64,000 nt of DNA. It comes from Holosporales bacterium (GTDB lineage Bacteria > Pseudomonadota > Alphaproteobacteria > RUG11792). This document shows positions 33,391-42,643 of the stretch, in pieces (position 1 is the first letter of the stretch; the number at the start of each line of letters is the position of its first letter). Where the stretch lies: positions 24,001 through 88,000 of the forward strand of contig JAITPA010000008.1 in the NCBI GenBank assembly GCA_031289695.1, in the 5' to 3' direction. Below the pieces are notes generated by a model, which did not search any database, had not been told where the DNA came from, and worked only from the letters and a program-made list of their open reading frames with translations. The translations under genes and the position numbers were made by a program.

Positions 33391-34644
33391 ATGCGTTTTG
33401 CCATGAACATAAAAAAAACGGAACTGAGGAATGGCCTGGTTGTTGCAACAGATAGGATCGATAACTTCGAAACTGCCTCGATCGGGATATTTGTAAACAT
33501 AGGATCGGTTAATGAAAATTCCGAGCAAATAGGTGTTTCACATTTTTTAGAACACATGGCCTTTAAGGGCACGACAAACAGGACGGCGCTTCAAATTTCA
33601 AAAGCTATAGAGTCGGTTGGCGGAATAATAAATGCCTATACCAGCAAAGAGGTAACGGCATATCACACTAAGGTTCTAAAAGGAGATATCAAGCTTGCAA
33701 TCGACATAATAACAGACATCCTGCAGAATTCTATTTTCGATACAGAGGAATTTGAAAAAGAAAGAGGGGTCATCATCCAAGAGATACGACAAGTTAACGA
33801 TACGCCAGATGATCTGGTTTTTGATATGTTTCAGGAAAAATGTTTTGATGGTGAGCACCTTGGAACTTCGATATTGGGAAGCGAAAACGATATAAGGTCT
33901 TATAGGCCGGAAGCTCTCAAGAACTACCTAGATACGAAATACTCAACGAAAAAAATGATATTGGCGGCGAGTGGAAAAGTAGATCACGATGAGATATCAA
34001 ATATCGCCGATGAATTGACAACTTCAATGAGGCCATTTGACATAGAGGTAGTTGAAAAGCAAGTTTACAAAGGTGGTTTTATTTACAAAAAAAAAGACTT
34101 GGAGCAGAGTCATTTAGTTTTTGGATTTGAAGGTATTTCAACGGTGGATGATGATAAATATGCTCTTAGATTAATGTCAACAATCCTTGGTTGCGGAATG
34201 TCTTCTAGGCTTTTCCAGGAAATTCGTGAGAGACGTGGTCTTGCGTATTCGGTATTTTCATTTGTATCAAATTACAGAGATACCGGGACATTTGGGATAT
34301 ATTCTGCGTGTGAACACAATAAGGCGAGAGAAGTTTTGAAAATTGCCAAAGATGAGGTTTTGAAGATAGGAAATGATCTAAGTGAGGAAGAGTTACAAAA
34401 AGCTAAAACTCAAATGAAGGCATCTATCCTCATGGGCCTCGAAAGTTCTTCAAATAGAATGGAGAGAATGGCAAACCAGTTGTTATTACAGAACCTGTTC
34501 TTGACTCCAGGGGAGGCGGCAAAAAAAGTGGATAGTGTCATGACCGAGGATATCAAGAGAATTTCCAAAAAGATTGCCAGTTCGAAAATTACATTGGCAG
34601 TTGTTGGAAATGGGAGTGATATAGAGGAATTGTACGCGACTTGA
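33391..34644 (+). CDS. M16 family zinc peptidase (processing-peptidase-like)
   Basis: M16 enzymes are clamshell zinc metallopeptidases. Alphaproteobacterial members are close to the mitochondrial processing peptidase beta subunit. The inverted zinc motif is His51-Phe-Leu-Glu54-His55 in HFLEHMAFKG, with the distal glutamate in the ERGVIIQEIRQ stretch near residue 125. The C-terminal domain has FQEIRERRGLAYSVFSF, the usual R/Y substrate-binding region. The length of 417 residues is normal. No signal peptide is seen, so it is probably cytoplasmic. ATG 33403 is an alternative start. Confidence 0.92.
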   Translation: MRFAMNIKKTELRNGLVVATDRIDNFETASIGIFVNIGSVNENSEQIGVSHFLEHMAFKGTTNRTALQISKAIESVGGIINAYTSKEVTAYHTKVLKGDIKLAIDIITDILQNSIFDTEEFEKERGVIIQEIRQVNDTPDDLVFDMFQEKCFDGEHLGTSILGSENDIRSYRPEALKNYLDTKYSTKKMILAASGKVDHDEISNIADELTTSMRPFDIEVVEKQVYKGGFIYKKKDLEQSHLVFGFEGISTVDDDKYALRLMSTILGCGMSSRLFQEIRERRGLAYSVFSFVSNYRDTGTFGIYSACEHNKAREVLKIAKDEVLKIGNDLSEEELQKAKTQMKASILMGLESSSNRMERMANQLLLQNLFLTPGEAAKKVDSVMTEDIKRISKKIASSKITLAVVGNGSDIEELYAT

Positions 34645-34759
34645 GGAATTTTCAGTGATTCTGGAATGTGTTGATTACGCCACGTTGAATCCATGATAGC
34701 CTTCAAGGAAATGTTGTGGTAAGATAACCAGTGTATATTTCCTGTGCTGTATAAGCGAT

Positions 34760-36328
34760 ATGTTAAAAAAAACCAGTTCATTTTTTAAATCTTGTAAGGT
34801 CTTCTGGAACAACTTTTTTTCAAGTAAAGACAAAAAGGAATTTCTTCGAGAAAACTCAAGTTTCGCGGTAATTCAAGTTGTTGTGCTTTTGTCTTCAGCT
34901 CTTGTCGGGGCTATCATCTATGGATGTATGCGGCCTGTTGTCAAAGGGGTCTGCCGTATCGTATTGCAGTCCGATGAAGATTCTTTGGAAGGGATGTTTG
35001 GACGGGTTGTTGGAGTTGAAGCAAAGAAAGCAAGGATCGGGACAACTCAACGCGAGATCAAGTCTATAGGGACATTGAAGGCCAATGCTGAAGTTGTTAT
35101 TAGATCCGAGATCCCCGGGAAGATGGTGGAAATATCATTCACTGAGGGTGAAGAGGTTGAAAAAGGACAGGTGCTCATAAAATTTGACGATGATCTCTTC
35201 AGCGCCGAGGTGCAAAAATACGAAGCTGAGCTTAAACTTCGCGAAGCTGAATTTAAACGGGCAGAGCAACTTCGTAACAAGAACGTCGGCTCCCAGAAGA
35301 CGTATGATGAAGCTTTGGCTCAGAAAATGCAAGCTGAAGCAAATTTAGCCCACGCTAAGGCCCAGCTAAAAAGAACGAAAATAGATGCACCTATTTCTGG
35401 TCGTATAGGGATTCTCAAAATATCTCCTTCTCCTGGGAACATAGTTCAGCAACACGCAGAAATCGTTAACATTGCTGACAATTCCCTGATGCGTGTCGAG
35501 TTTCATGTGCCGGCAAAATTCGCAGAGGATATCGCTCCCGGCCAGTCAGTTGAGATTGTGATAGACTCAGATAAGAATGCGACATATCGCGGAATCGTTG
35601 ATGCTGTTGACTCAGTGGTTGATCCGAAAAATCACAGTATTTTAGTCCGAGCTGTCATTCCAAACAAAAGCGGTCGATTGAAACATGGTATGTTTGCTAA
35701 CGTCAAATTGATTACAGGGGAAAAAGATAATGTCGTTCTGATAGACGAAGAAGCGCTTGATAGAATTGGATCAGTTGAAGTTGTTTGGGTGATTGACCAA
35801 AAAGGTAGGGCGGCGCTAAGACAGGTAATCACCGGAGCCAGAACGGTCGATGGGGTAGAAATATTAGCTGGCCTAAAGGAGGGAGATATTGTTGTTATAG
35901 CTGGACAATTAAAACTGATAGATGGAGCTCGTACAAGAATTCTTAACAAGGATTTTTACCCAGATGAGCCGGCAACAGGTGAGCCAGCAGCGGGTGATGA
36001 ATCAGAAGAGCAATCTCAAAAAGAAAAAGAAGAGGAACCTAGTAAGCAAGAGGAATCGAAAAATGAGACAAAAACAGATGCTGGTACTGATGCAGATGAC
36101 AAAGAAGCAAAAGAAGAAGATGTAACAAAGGAAGAACCAGCCAACGAAAAAGATGAAGAGTCCGCCGAGAAAAATGAAGAACAACCTGAGGAATCCAGCG
36201 GAGAATCTTCCGAGGAACAATCTAGCGGTAAGGATGCAGCCGCTGAGGCGACGGAAGATGGTTCTGGGAAGTCAGTCATGGGGAAAATAAAAGATGCATT
36301 TAAAAAAGTATTGGGGCAAGCACAATGA
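34760..36328 (+). CDS. RND efflux membrane-fusion protein with long acidic tail
   Basis: The periplasmic adaptor that links an RND pump to an outer-membrane channel. One membrane helix lies at about residues 35-55. The body is a typical HlyD/AcrA fold: lipoyl halves (IRSEIPGKMVEISFTEGEEVEKGQVLIKFDD; IDAPISGRIGILKISPSPGN) flank a coiled coil, then beta-barrel and MP domains. From about residue 400 a further 120 residues follow that the family lacks. They are about 100 residues of Glu/Lys/Ser-rich low complexity ending in SVMGKIKDAFKKVLGQ, a probable amphipathic helix. It overlaps the pump gene by four bases. Confidence 0.9.
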   Translation: MLKKTSSFFKSCKVFWNNFFSSKDKKEFLRENSSFAVIQVVVLLSSALVGAIIYGCMRPVVKGVCRIVLQSDEDSLEGMFGRVVGVEAKKARIGTTQREIKSIGTLKANAEVVIRSEIPGKMVEISFTEGEEVEKGQVLIKFDDDLFSAEVQKYEAELKLREAEFKRAEQLRNKNVGSQKTYDEALAQKMQAEANLAHAKAQLKRTKIDAPISGRIGILKISPSPGNIVQQHAEIVNIADNSLMRVEFHVPAKFAEDIAPGQSVEIVIDSDKNATYRGIVDAVDSVVDPKNHSILVRAVIPNKSGRLKHGMFANVKLITGEKDNVVLIDEEALDRIGSVEVVWVIDQKGRAALRQVITGARTVDGVEILAGLKEGDIVVIAGQLKLIDGARTRILNKDFYPDEPATGEPAAGDESEEQSQKEKEEEPSKQEESKNETKTDAGTDADDKEAKEEDVTKEEPANEKDEESAEKNEEQPEESSGESSEEQSSGKDAAAEATEDGSGKSVMGKIKDAFKKVLGQAQ

Positions 36329-39300
36329 TATTATCTGAAGTTTGTATTAAGCGCCCAGTTTTCGCTTGGGTTTTAACTCTCGCGGTTGTTTTGCTTGGGT
36401 TAGTTACCGGTGAAAGATTACCTGTTAGACAGTACCCAAGAGCAGAGAAAAATCACGTATCAATAGAAATGAATTACTATGGGGCGGGTCCAGAGATTAT
36501 AGAGAACCAGGTAAGTAGGACCATTGAAGAAGCCGTCTCTGGTATCGATGGAGTTGATACCGTTGAATCAAGTAGCGAAAGTGATAAAAGTAAAGTTACA
36601 GTTGAAATTGCTGAAGGAAAAGATGTCGAGGTTATAGCAAATGAGATCCGTGATAGGCTCAACAAGGCGAGAGAAAAATTCCCGAAGGAAGCTCAAGAGC
36701 CGATGTTAACTAAGACAGGTTCTAATGAAAAATCAATCATGTCACTTGCGCTTGTAAGTACGAAGATGGATGAAAGTGCCTTATATACCTATGCTGACAA
36801 TGAAATTAAGCATGCATTGGAATCGGTTCCAGGAGTCGCGAAAGTTGATGTCTATGGAGCTGGGAATTATGAGATGTCTATTTCTTTAGACCCAAAGAAA
36901 ATGGCATTCTACAATCTAACCGTTATAGATGTCATGAACGCCATCAGGCGGCAGAGCATTGAGAGTCCAGCTGGAAAAATAATTAACAACAACAGAGAGT
37001 ATGTTGTAACCACAGTAGCCGACTTAAAAGAAGCTGAAGAATTTAACGATACTCCAATTGTCAATAAAAAGGGACATATAGTAAAGCTCAGAGATATAGG
37101 AAACGCAAAGCTTGATAAAAGTAATAAGAACACCATAACGAGATTTAACGGCGAGACCATCGTTAGTTTGTCTGTGGTATCACAGACGTCCGCTAACCCG
37201 ATACAAGTCTCGAGAGGTATCAGAATGAAGTTTGAAGAACTTCAGAAACAAATTCCAGCCGATATCAAATTCAGCATAGCTTATGACAGTACAACGTTTA
37301 TCGAGAGATCACTAAACGAAGTTTACAATACAATCTTTGAATCAATATTGTTGGTCGTTCTGGTTGTTTTTGTTTTCCTGAATTCCCTGAGAGCGGCCGT
37401 TGTGCCGCTAATAACGGTTCCTATTTCCTTGATAGGTGCCATGTTCATTATGTACATGTTTGACTTTACAATCAACAGTATGACACTCATGAGTATGGTA
37501 TTAGCAATAGGGCTTGTCGTTGATGATGCAATTGTTATTTTGGAAAATGTCTATAAACATATTGAGAAAGGGTTGAGCCCGATTAGGGCTGCCATTGATG
37601 GAGCAAAGGAAGTCAGCTTTGCCGTTATAGCCATGACATTGACTTTATGCGCAGTTTACGCTCCTGTGGCTCTTGCCGAAGGAGAAACCGGGAAATTTTT
37701 GAAGGAGTTTTCAATAACATTGGCTGGGGCGGTGTTATTGTCTGGTTTTATCGCCCTAACGCTCTCTCCAATGATGTGTTCCAGGACGTTGGTTGCGAAA
37801 GATAAGCCTGTCTCAAACAACAAGTATCTCATTATGCTCAGAAATCTTGCAGTTGCACTAGATGCACAAGAATTGATACAGAAGGTAGAAAACGGCTATG
37901 CCAAGTTACTTGATAGTGTTCTTGACAGAAAAAAAATCATAGTAACGATCACTTTGTTGTTTTCTGCTTTCGGTTATCTTGTCTATTCATTTATGCCGAA
38001 AGAACAAAAGCCATATCAGGATCTTGGAATGTTTGGATATGAGGGGCATGCGCCTCAAACATCTACACTGAAGTTTACGCAAAAGTATGTTGATGCAATA
38101 GATGAGATTATTGGTCAAGCTGAAGAGATTGAGAACAGGCACTATGTTATCACAAACCCTACGTTTGATGGAGTCGCTGTAATTAAGGACAGAAGCCCAA
38201 GATCAACGGAAGACGTAATGCAAGAAATATCAAAGAAATGCGAAGCGATATCTGGAATTGACGTTAGATTTAGCTCAGGAAGGGGTGGAGGCGATGATAG
38301 TTCTAAAACTGTCTTCTTTGTTGTAAGAGGCAATAAGTCTCATAAAGAATTAAGGGAATTATCGAGTAGCTTGGCGAATGAACTTTATGCAAGTGGCATA
38401 GTTCAGACTGTGAGATCTTCGGCTAGAAACGAGGCTGAAGACTATACAATTGAGGTTCTGAGGGATAAAGCATCTGTTTTGAATATAGACCCGCAGGTTA
38501 TAGCAGATACGATATCTGGCCTTATTCAGGGAAAAGTTGCAGCAAGGTTCAAAAAAGACAACAAGGTGTATGATGTAAAAGTTCAGATAGAGGAGGAATT
38601 TAAGCGTTCACCCGATCAACTAACTGATATCTACATAAAAACTCACGATGACCGTGAGGAGTTTCTCGTTCCTATTGCAGAGCTAATCAATGTTCATGCA
38701 AGGTCTGGGCCTGTGTCGATTCACAGGTACAACAGAACGAGGGCCAATACCATGATGCCTATTTTGAACAGCGCAACTTCGCTCAGTGATGCAATTGAAA
38801 TAATAAGGGATATTGCCCATAGGACGTTGCCAGATGATGTATTCATAGAATTCATAGGCGAGACCAAGAGGTTCTTGAAGGAGTCGCATACTATGATGAT
38901 AATATTCCTTCTGGCGATTGGATTTATCTATCTTGTTATGGCAGCGCAATTTGAGAGTTGGAAGGATCCGTTTATTATAATGCTTACTGTGCCATTAACT
39001 TTGGTTGGTGGAGTTATAACGTTGGCCTGTATTAATAATACCATTAACATGTTTTCCAATATTGGGTTTTTGACGCTAATAGGTCTCATAACGAAGCATG
39101 GTATTCTAATTGTAGATTTCGCCAATAAACTTGTTGAGTCTGGAAAAACGCCAAGAGCTGCCGTGAAAGAAGCAGCTGTGAAGAGACTTAGGCCGATATT
39201 GATGACTACGTTTGCAATGGTGCTTGGGGCTCTTCCTTTGGCTTTTGCTAGAGGAGCTGGTTGTGAAATAAGAATTCCTCTGGGAGCTGTTATTGCCGGC

Positions 39301-39396
39301 GGCATGACAATCGGAACATTCTTCACGATATTTTTTATTCCAGTTGTATACATAATTTTTGCCAGATTTAAGAAGAAAACGTTAACAATAGCGTAG
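36325..39396 (+). CDS. RND efflux pump permease (AcrB/MexB superfamily)
   Basis: A 1023-residue proton-driven exporter with twelve helices. Helix 1 starts in FAWVLTLAVVLLGLVTG. Two large periplasmic loops follow helices 1 and 7. Helix 4 carries the proton-relay pair in AIGLVVDDAIVILENVYKH. The repeat ends in GLITKHGILIVDFANKL and RLRPILMTTFAMVLGALPLA. The substrate class (drug, lipid or heavy metal) is not clear, although HAE1-type is favoured by the motifs. It is translationally coupled to its adaptor (ATGA overlap). No TolC-like gene is adjacent. It converges on murB with no gap. Confidence 0.93.
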   Translation: MILSEVCIKRPVFAWVLTLAVVLLGLVTGERLPVRQYPRAEKNHVSIEMNYYGAGPEIIENQVSRTIEEAVSGIDGVDTVESSSESDKSKVTVEIAEGKDVEVIANEIRDRLNKAREKFPKEAQEPMLTKTGSNEKSIMSLALVSTKMDESALYTYADNEIKHALESVPGVAKVDVYGAGNYEMSISLDPKKMAFYNLTVIDVMNAIRRQSIESPAGKIINNNREYVVTTVADLKEAEEFNDTPIVNKKGHIVKLRDIGNAKLDKSNKNTITRFNGETIVSLSVVSQTSANPIQVSRGIRMKFEELQKQIPADIKFSIAYDSTTFIERSLNEVYNTIFESILLVVLVVFVFLNSLRAAVVPLITVPISLIGAMFIMYMFDFTINSMTLMSMVLAIGLVVDDAIVILENVYKHIEKGLSPIRAAIDGAKEVSFAVIAMTLTLCAVYAPVALAEGETGKFLKEFSITLAGAVLLSGFIALTLSPMMCSRTLVAKDKPVSNNKYLIMLRNLAVALDAQELIQKVENGYAKLLDSVLDRKKIIVTITLLFSAFGYLVYSFMPKEQKPYQDLGMFGYEGHAPQTSTLKFTQKYVDAIDEIIGQAEEIENRHYVITNPTFDGVAVIKDRSPRSTEDVMQEISKKCEAISGIDVRFSSGRGGGDDSSKTVFFVVRGNKSHKELRELSSSLANELYASGIVQTVRSSARNEAEDYTIEVLRDKASVLNIDPQVIADTISGLIQGKVAARFKKDNKVYDVKVQIEEEFKRSPDQLTDIYIKTHDDREEFLVPIAELINVHARSGPVSIHRYNRTRANTMMPILNSATSLSDAIEIIRDIAHRTLPDDVFIEFIGETKRFLKESHTMMIIFLLAIGFIYLVMAAQFESWKDPFIIMLTVPLTLVGGVITLACINNTINMFSNIGFLTLIGLITKHGILIVDFANKLVESGKTPRAAVKEAAVKRLRPILMTTFAMVLGALPLAFARGAGCEIRIPLGAVIAGGMTIGTFFTIFFIPVVYIIFARFKKKTLTIA

Positions 39397-40284
39397 TCAA
39401 TTCTCGCCGATGATTTTTACTTCTTCTTCAAGGATGACTCCGGTGCTTTGTTGTACTTTATTTTTAATTAATGAAATCAATCTAACAAAGTCATCCGCCG
39501 TTGCTTCCCCGGTGTTTACAAGAAAGTTACAGTGAATGTCAGAGACTGCGGCACCTCCCACTGAGAGTCTATCGCATCCTGATTTTTTTATCAACTCCCA
39601 GGCCCTATAGCCCATCGGATTTTTGAAAGTACTGCCACAGGTATTAGCCCCAATCGGTTGGGTCTGCAGTCTTTTTTTATTCATAATAGATATCGTAGAT
39701 TTGAGCTCATTGACATCGGCGGCAAAAGTTTTGAGTAGCGCTTTTGTTACGATAAACCCATCTTGAATATTTCCATTTCGATATGACATATTGAGACCTT
39801 TTTTATCTATTACAACGTAGTCTCCATTGCGATCTATACAGCCAACGGAAAGTAAAACATCTGAAATTTCAAATTCTGGAATTCCAGCATTCATACATAC
39901 TGCTCCTCCAATCGTTCCTGGAATTCCCCATAGTTTTTCACAAGAAGACAATCCGTTATCGACTGATTTGTTTATGAAATGCGAAAGTTTAGCTCCACTT
40001 GATACCCTAGCTGAATTTTTCAAAAACTCTATTTCATTTAAGTGTTTTGTTAAATCTATGACACACCCCCTGATGCCTCCATCCAAGATCAACGTGTTCG
40101 ACATACTTCCGAGAACAGTAACCGGTAAGTTTGGATCCTTGTTTTTTATGAAATGAATTAGATCTTCTTCATCGCGTGGAGAGAATTTGATGTCACAAGA
40201 ACCACCAACATTTAAAAAAGACAAGCTTTTCAATGGAACATTAAATTCATATTTCCCACGAACATTCGGTAAATCAAACTGCAT
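39397..40284 (-). CDS. murB: UDP-N-acetylenolpyruvoylglucosamine reductase
   Basis: MurB reduces UDP-GlcNAc-enolpyruvate to UDP-MurNAc with NADPH and FAD. The 295-residue protein shows the FAD-binding stretch VTVLGSMSNTLILDGGIRGCVIDL, SCEKLWGIPGTIGGAVCMNAG, the proton-donor region GSTFKNP, and C-terminal EEEVKIIGE with the catalytic Glu. It is a type II MurB by length. In most relatives it lies beside murC; here murC is at 54215. It overlaps the DciA-like gene by 11 bases. Confidence 0.95.
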   Translation of the reverse strand: MQFDLPNVRGKYEFNVPLKSLSFLNVGGSCDIKFSPRDEEDLIHFIKNKDPNLPVTVLGSMSNTLILDGGIRGCVIDLTKHLNEIEFLKNSARVSSGAKLSHFINKSVDNGLSSCEKLWGIPGTIGGAVCMNAGIPEFEISDVLLSVGCIDRNGDYVVIDKKGLNMSYRNGNIQDGFIVTKALLKTFAADVNELKSTISIMNKKRLQTQPIGANTCGSTFKNPMGYRAWELIKKSGCDRLSVGGAAVSDIHCNFLVNTGEATADDFVRLISLIKNKVQQSTGVILEEEVKIIGEN

Positions 40285-40705
40285 CTTGCATTTCTGTTTT
40301 TAGGCTTTCAAGCGCTTCCTTCAGTGAACTATTTACAAACTCAATATCAATTTTATACCTAGGTTTTTCTTTTTCCTTATTACAGTTTGCCATGGTTATT
40401 TGATTTCTTTCAATGGAGCCAACATGTTTTATTTGTGTTCGAATATTCTGAATACCGACTAACTGTCTGATATTTTGCTCAATCATACATATGTTAAATT
40501 TGACCAGTAATGCTGCGGAACTTACCGTTTCAATTACGATCGATAAAACACCTTGATCGATATATCTAGCGCTGGAGAAAGATGTAACTTCCGTTAGCTG
40601 CGAACCAACAATATCGCTCCACTTCTTTTTCAAAAGCAGATTGATCGACAGAGCAGCGCTATTATCACTGACAACACTTCCAAATAAAGCAGAAATTTTC
40701 TTCAT
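40274..40705 (-). CDS. dciA: DciA-like protein (DUF721)
   Basis: A 143-residue protein with the DUF721 pattern: a helical start (KKISALFGSVVSD), then KKKWSDIVGSQLTEVTSFSSARYIDQGVLSIVIETVSSAALLVKFN, which corresponds to the family's W-xx-VG-xx-A-xx-T-P core followed by L-x-V-xxxx-A-xx-L. DciA family proteins load or assist the replicative helicase DnaB in bacteria that lack DnaC or DnaI. Conservation is only moderate. It is divergent from rpmH. Confidence 0.72.
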   Translation of the reverse strand: MKKISALFGSVVSDNSAALSINLLLKKKWSDIVGSQLTEVTSFSSARYIDQGVLSIVIETVSSAALLVKFNICMIEQNIRQLVGIQNIRTQIKHVGSIERNQITMANCNKEKEKPRYKIDIEFVNSSLKEALESLKTEMQDAV

Positions 40706-40779
40706 GTTCTTTTGCTAGACTGAGGTACACGTCCAACGCATATGGTACCAAAAAAATACGAACAATTCACCGGAAAATG

Positions 40780-40788
40780 TGCTACAAT
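40780..40788 (+). promoter_or_regulatory. Extended -10 promoter for rpmH-rnpA
   Basis: TGCTACAAT gives an extended -10 (TG at 40780-40781, TACAAT at 40783-40788), 34 bases before the rpmH ATG. No good -35 is visible, which is acceptable for extended -10 promoters. Confidence 0.5.
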
Positions 40789-40822
40789 AACTTGGTGCTG
40801 ACTCAATGATGTGTTTATTACT

Positions 40823-40957
40823 ATGAAGCGTACTTACCAGCCGAGCAATTTAGTTCGAAAAAGAAGACATGGGTTTTTGAGCAGGATGGCTACTGTCGGT
40901 GGCCGGAGGGTGATTACGTCGAGACGAGCGAAGGGCAGAAAGAGGCTCAGCGCTTAA
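40823..40957 (+). CDS. rpmH: 50S ribosomal protein L34
   Basis: A 44-residue protein reading [18 protein letters not shown], then [24 protein letters not shown], which is L34 throughout. It lies 11 bases before rnpA, the conserved rpmH-rnpA pair. Confidence 0.97.
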   Translation: MKRTYQPSNLVRKRRHGFLSRMATVGGRRVITSRRAKGRKRLSA

Positions 40958-40968
40958 GTCAGAAATTC

Positions 40969-41322
40969 GTGATCCCAAGTGTTATAAAGAAAAGATCAGA
41001 GTTTGTCGAAATAAGTAGATTTGGATCGAGGGCAAAGACCGATTTGCTTGTTGTGATTTGCCTCAAGGTTGATGGTGTGTTATCAGTTGGATTCACGGCT
41101 AGTAAAAAGGTTGGGAAGGCGGTTAAGAGGAATAAGGCCAGACGAAGATTAAAGGAATTGGTTAGACTTTGTTCTGGGGTGTTTCCTGCTGGGTGTTCGC
41201 TGGTTTTTATAGCGACAAAAGATACTGCAAGTTGTGAGTTTCAGAAGCTTAAGTCTGATTTTGCATATTGTGTTAGAAGATCCGCCGAAAGAGAGAAGGC
41301 AAAAATTCAAATGAAATACTGA
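40969..41322 (+). CDS. rnpA: Ribonuclease P protein component
   Basis: RnpA assists the RNase P RNA in removing tRNA 5' leaders. The 117-residue protein has the family signature GFTASKKVGKAVKRNKARRRLKELVR at about residues 39-64 (the RNR motif is RNKARRR), and an amphipathic tail. It starts with GTG at 40969. It is followed by what looks like a decayed yidD rather than a functional yidD-yidC pair. Confidence 0.93.
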   Translation: MIPSVIKKRSEFVEISRFGSRAKTDLLVVICLKVDGVLSVGFTASKKVGKAVKRNKARRRLKELVRLCSGVFPAGCSLVFIATKDTASCEFQKLKSDFAYCVRRSAEREKAKIQMKY

Positions 41323-41358
41323 ATTGTCATCTGATATGAGAATATGAGGAGCTGACAC

Positions 41359-41425
41359 ATGAGATTTTTAAAAAACTCCTTTATGTCTATTCAGTTGTCA
41401 ATCCAGTGGCATGCAGATTTTGTTG
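41359..41425 (+). pseudogene. Possible yidD remnant
   Basis: An ATG at 41359 with AGGAG in front opens MRFLKNSFMS. After a one-base shift the sequence continues Y-S-V-V-N-P-V-A-C-R-F-C. This resembles the YidD start and its conserved Y-xxx-I-S-P-xxxx-C-R-F stretch. The order rpmH-rnpA-yidD is standard, which supports the reading. The rest of the gene is gone. The match is short, so it could be chance. Confidence 0.4.
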
Positions 41426-41458
41426 CTCTAGATCAGCTATTTTATTAAGATCAATGAT

Positions 41459-42643
41459 ATGGGCAGATCTGCTGTTTATTTCAGTTGTGTGTCGAAGATG
41501 ATTTATGGTGGGGCGCTATCGAAAAAGAATGCAGAGATTTTACGAAATGTCGATGCATCGCCGTACATTTTGATAGACAATATAACGAAAGTTGTAGATG
41601 GAGTGACAGTCCTAAATGGGATTTCGTTGTCTATTCAAAAAAAAGAGCTTTTTTCACTTCTCGGAGGATCTGGCTGTGGAAAAACAACCCTTCTTAGAAT
41701 TTTAGCTGGCCTTGAAAAACCAACAGAAGGAAAGGTGATTGTGGATGGGATTGACGTGACAGCATATCCACCACATAAACGTCAGATTAACATGATGTTT
41801 CAATCGTATGCTCTTTTCCCTCATATGACCGTAGCGCAAAATATAGCGTTTGGATTGAAGCAGGGCGGACTTAGTAAATCAGCAATAAATGAACGAGTGA
41901 AAGATATGCTTGAGCTTGTCCGGCTGAGTGGCTTTGACAACAGGAGGCCGGATCAGTTATCTGGGGGACAGAAGCAAAGAGTGGCTTTGGCTAGAAGTTT
42001 AGCAAAGATGCCAAAATTACTTTTACTGGACGAACCGCTTACTGCTCTCGATAAAAAACTTAGAGAACAAACTCAATTCGAGCTCGTAAATATACAAGAA
42101 GAAATTGGGGTTACATTCATACTTGTTACCCATGACCAGGAAGAAGCAATGACTATGTCAACAAGAATGGCCATTATAAACGATGGCAAGGTTTGTCAGG
42201 TTGGTTCTCCTCACGATATCTATGAATTTCCAAATAGCAAATTCGTTGCTAAATTTATTGGCAGTATAAATATGTTTGATGGAGTGGTTATAGGTCAAGA
42301 GCTTGATCACCTATTAATTGAGTCACGAGAGGTGGATTGCTTATGCTATGCCTCACGTGCAGGAGCAGTTCCAATTGGGGCGCACGTAACATTTGCGATA
42401 CGCCCAGAAAAGATAATGATGTCTACCCTTAAACCGGCCTACCCAAGAAATTGGGCGCAAGGCGTAATAAAGGAAATAGCATACCTTGGTGATATCTCTG
42501 TTTACTACGTTGAACTAAATTCTGGCAAGGTTATGATTGCAACTCTTCCAAATCTACTTAGACTGGAAGATAGGAATTTCACATGGGAAGATGAGGTATA
42601 CTTGTTTTGGCGTTCAGAAAATAGTTTGGTTTTGACGTTATGA
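41459..42643 (+). CDS. potA: Spermidine/putrescine ABC transporter ATP-binding protein
   Basis: PotA hydrolyses ATP to drive polyamine import. The 394-residue protein has Walker A GGSGCGKTTLLRIL, the Q-loop NMMFQSYALFPHMTV, signature LSGGQKQRVALARSL and Walker B LLLLDEPLTALD. The H-loop is FILVTHDQEEAM. A C-terminal regulatory TOBE domain (about 300-394) includes FAIRPEKI. Related iron or sulfate importers have similar ATPases, but the following permease supports PotA. ATG 41498 is a possible later start. It overlaps potB by four bases. Confidence 0.88.
   Translation: MGRSAVYFSCVSKMIYGGALSKKNAEILRNVDASPYILIDNITKVVDGVTVLNGISLSIQKKELFSLLGGSGCGKTTLLRILAGLEKPTEGKVIVDGIDVTAYPPHKRQINMMFQSYALFPHMTVAQNIAFGLKQGGLSKSAINERVKDMLELVRLSGFDNRRPDQLSGGQKQRVALARSLAKMPKLLLLDEPLTALDKKLREQTQFELVNIQEEIGVTFILVTHDQEEAMTMSTRMAIINDGKVCQVGSPHDIYEFPNSKFVAKFIGSINMFDGVVIGQELDHLLIESREVDCLCYASRAGAVPIGAHVTFAIRPEKIMMSTLKPAYPRNWAQGVIKEIAYLGDISVYYVELNSGKVMIATLPNLLRLEDRNFTWEDEVYLFWRSENSLVLTL

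Noticed and set aside
36016..36279. Serine/phenylalanine-rich minus-strand open frame
   Set aside because: It is the complement of the low-complexity Glu/Lys tail of the RND adaptor, which explains its composition.
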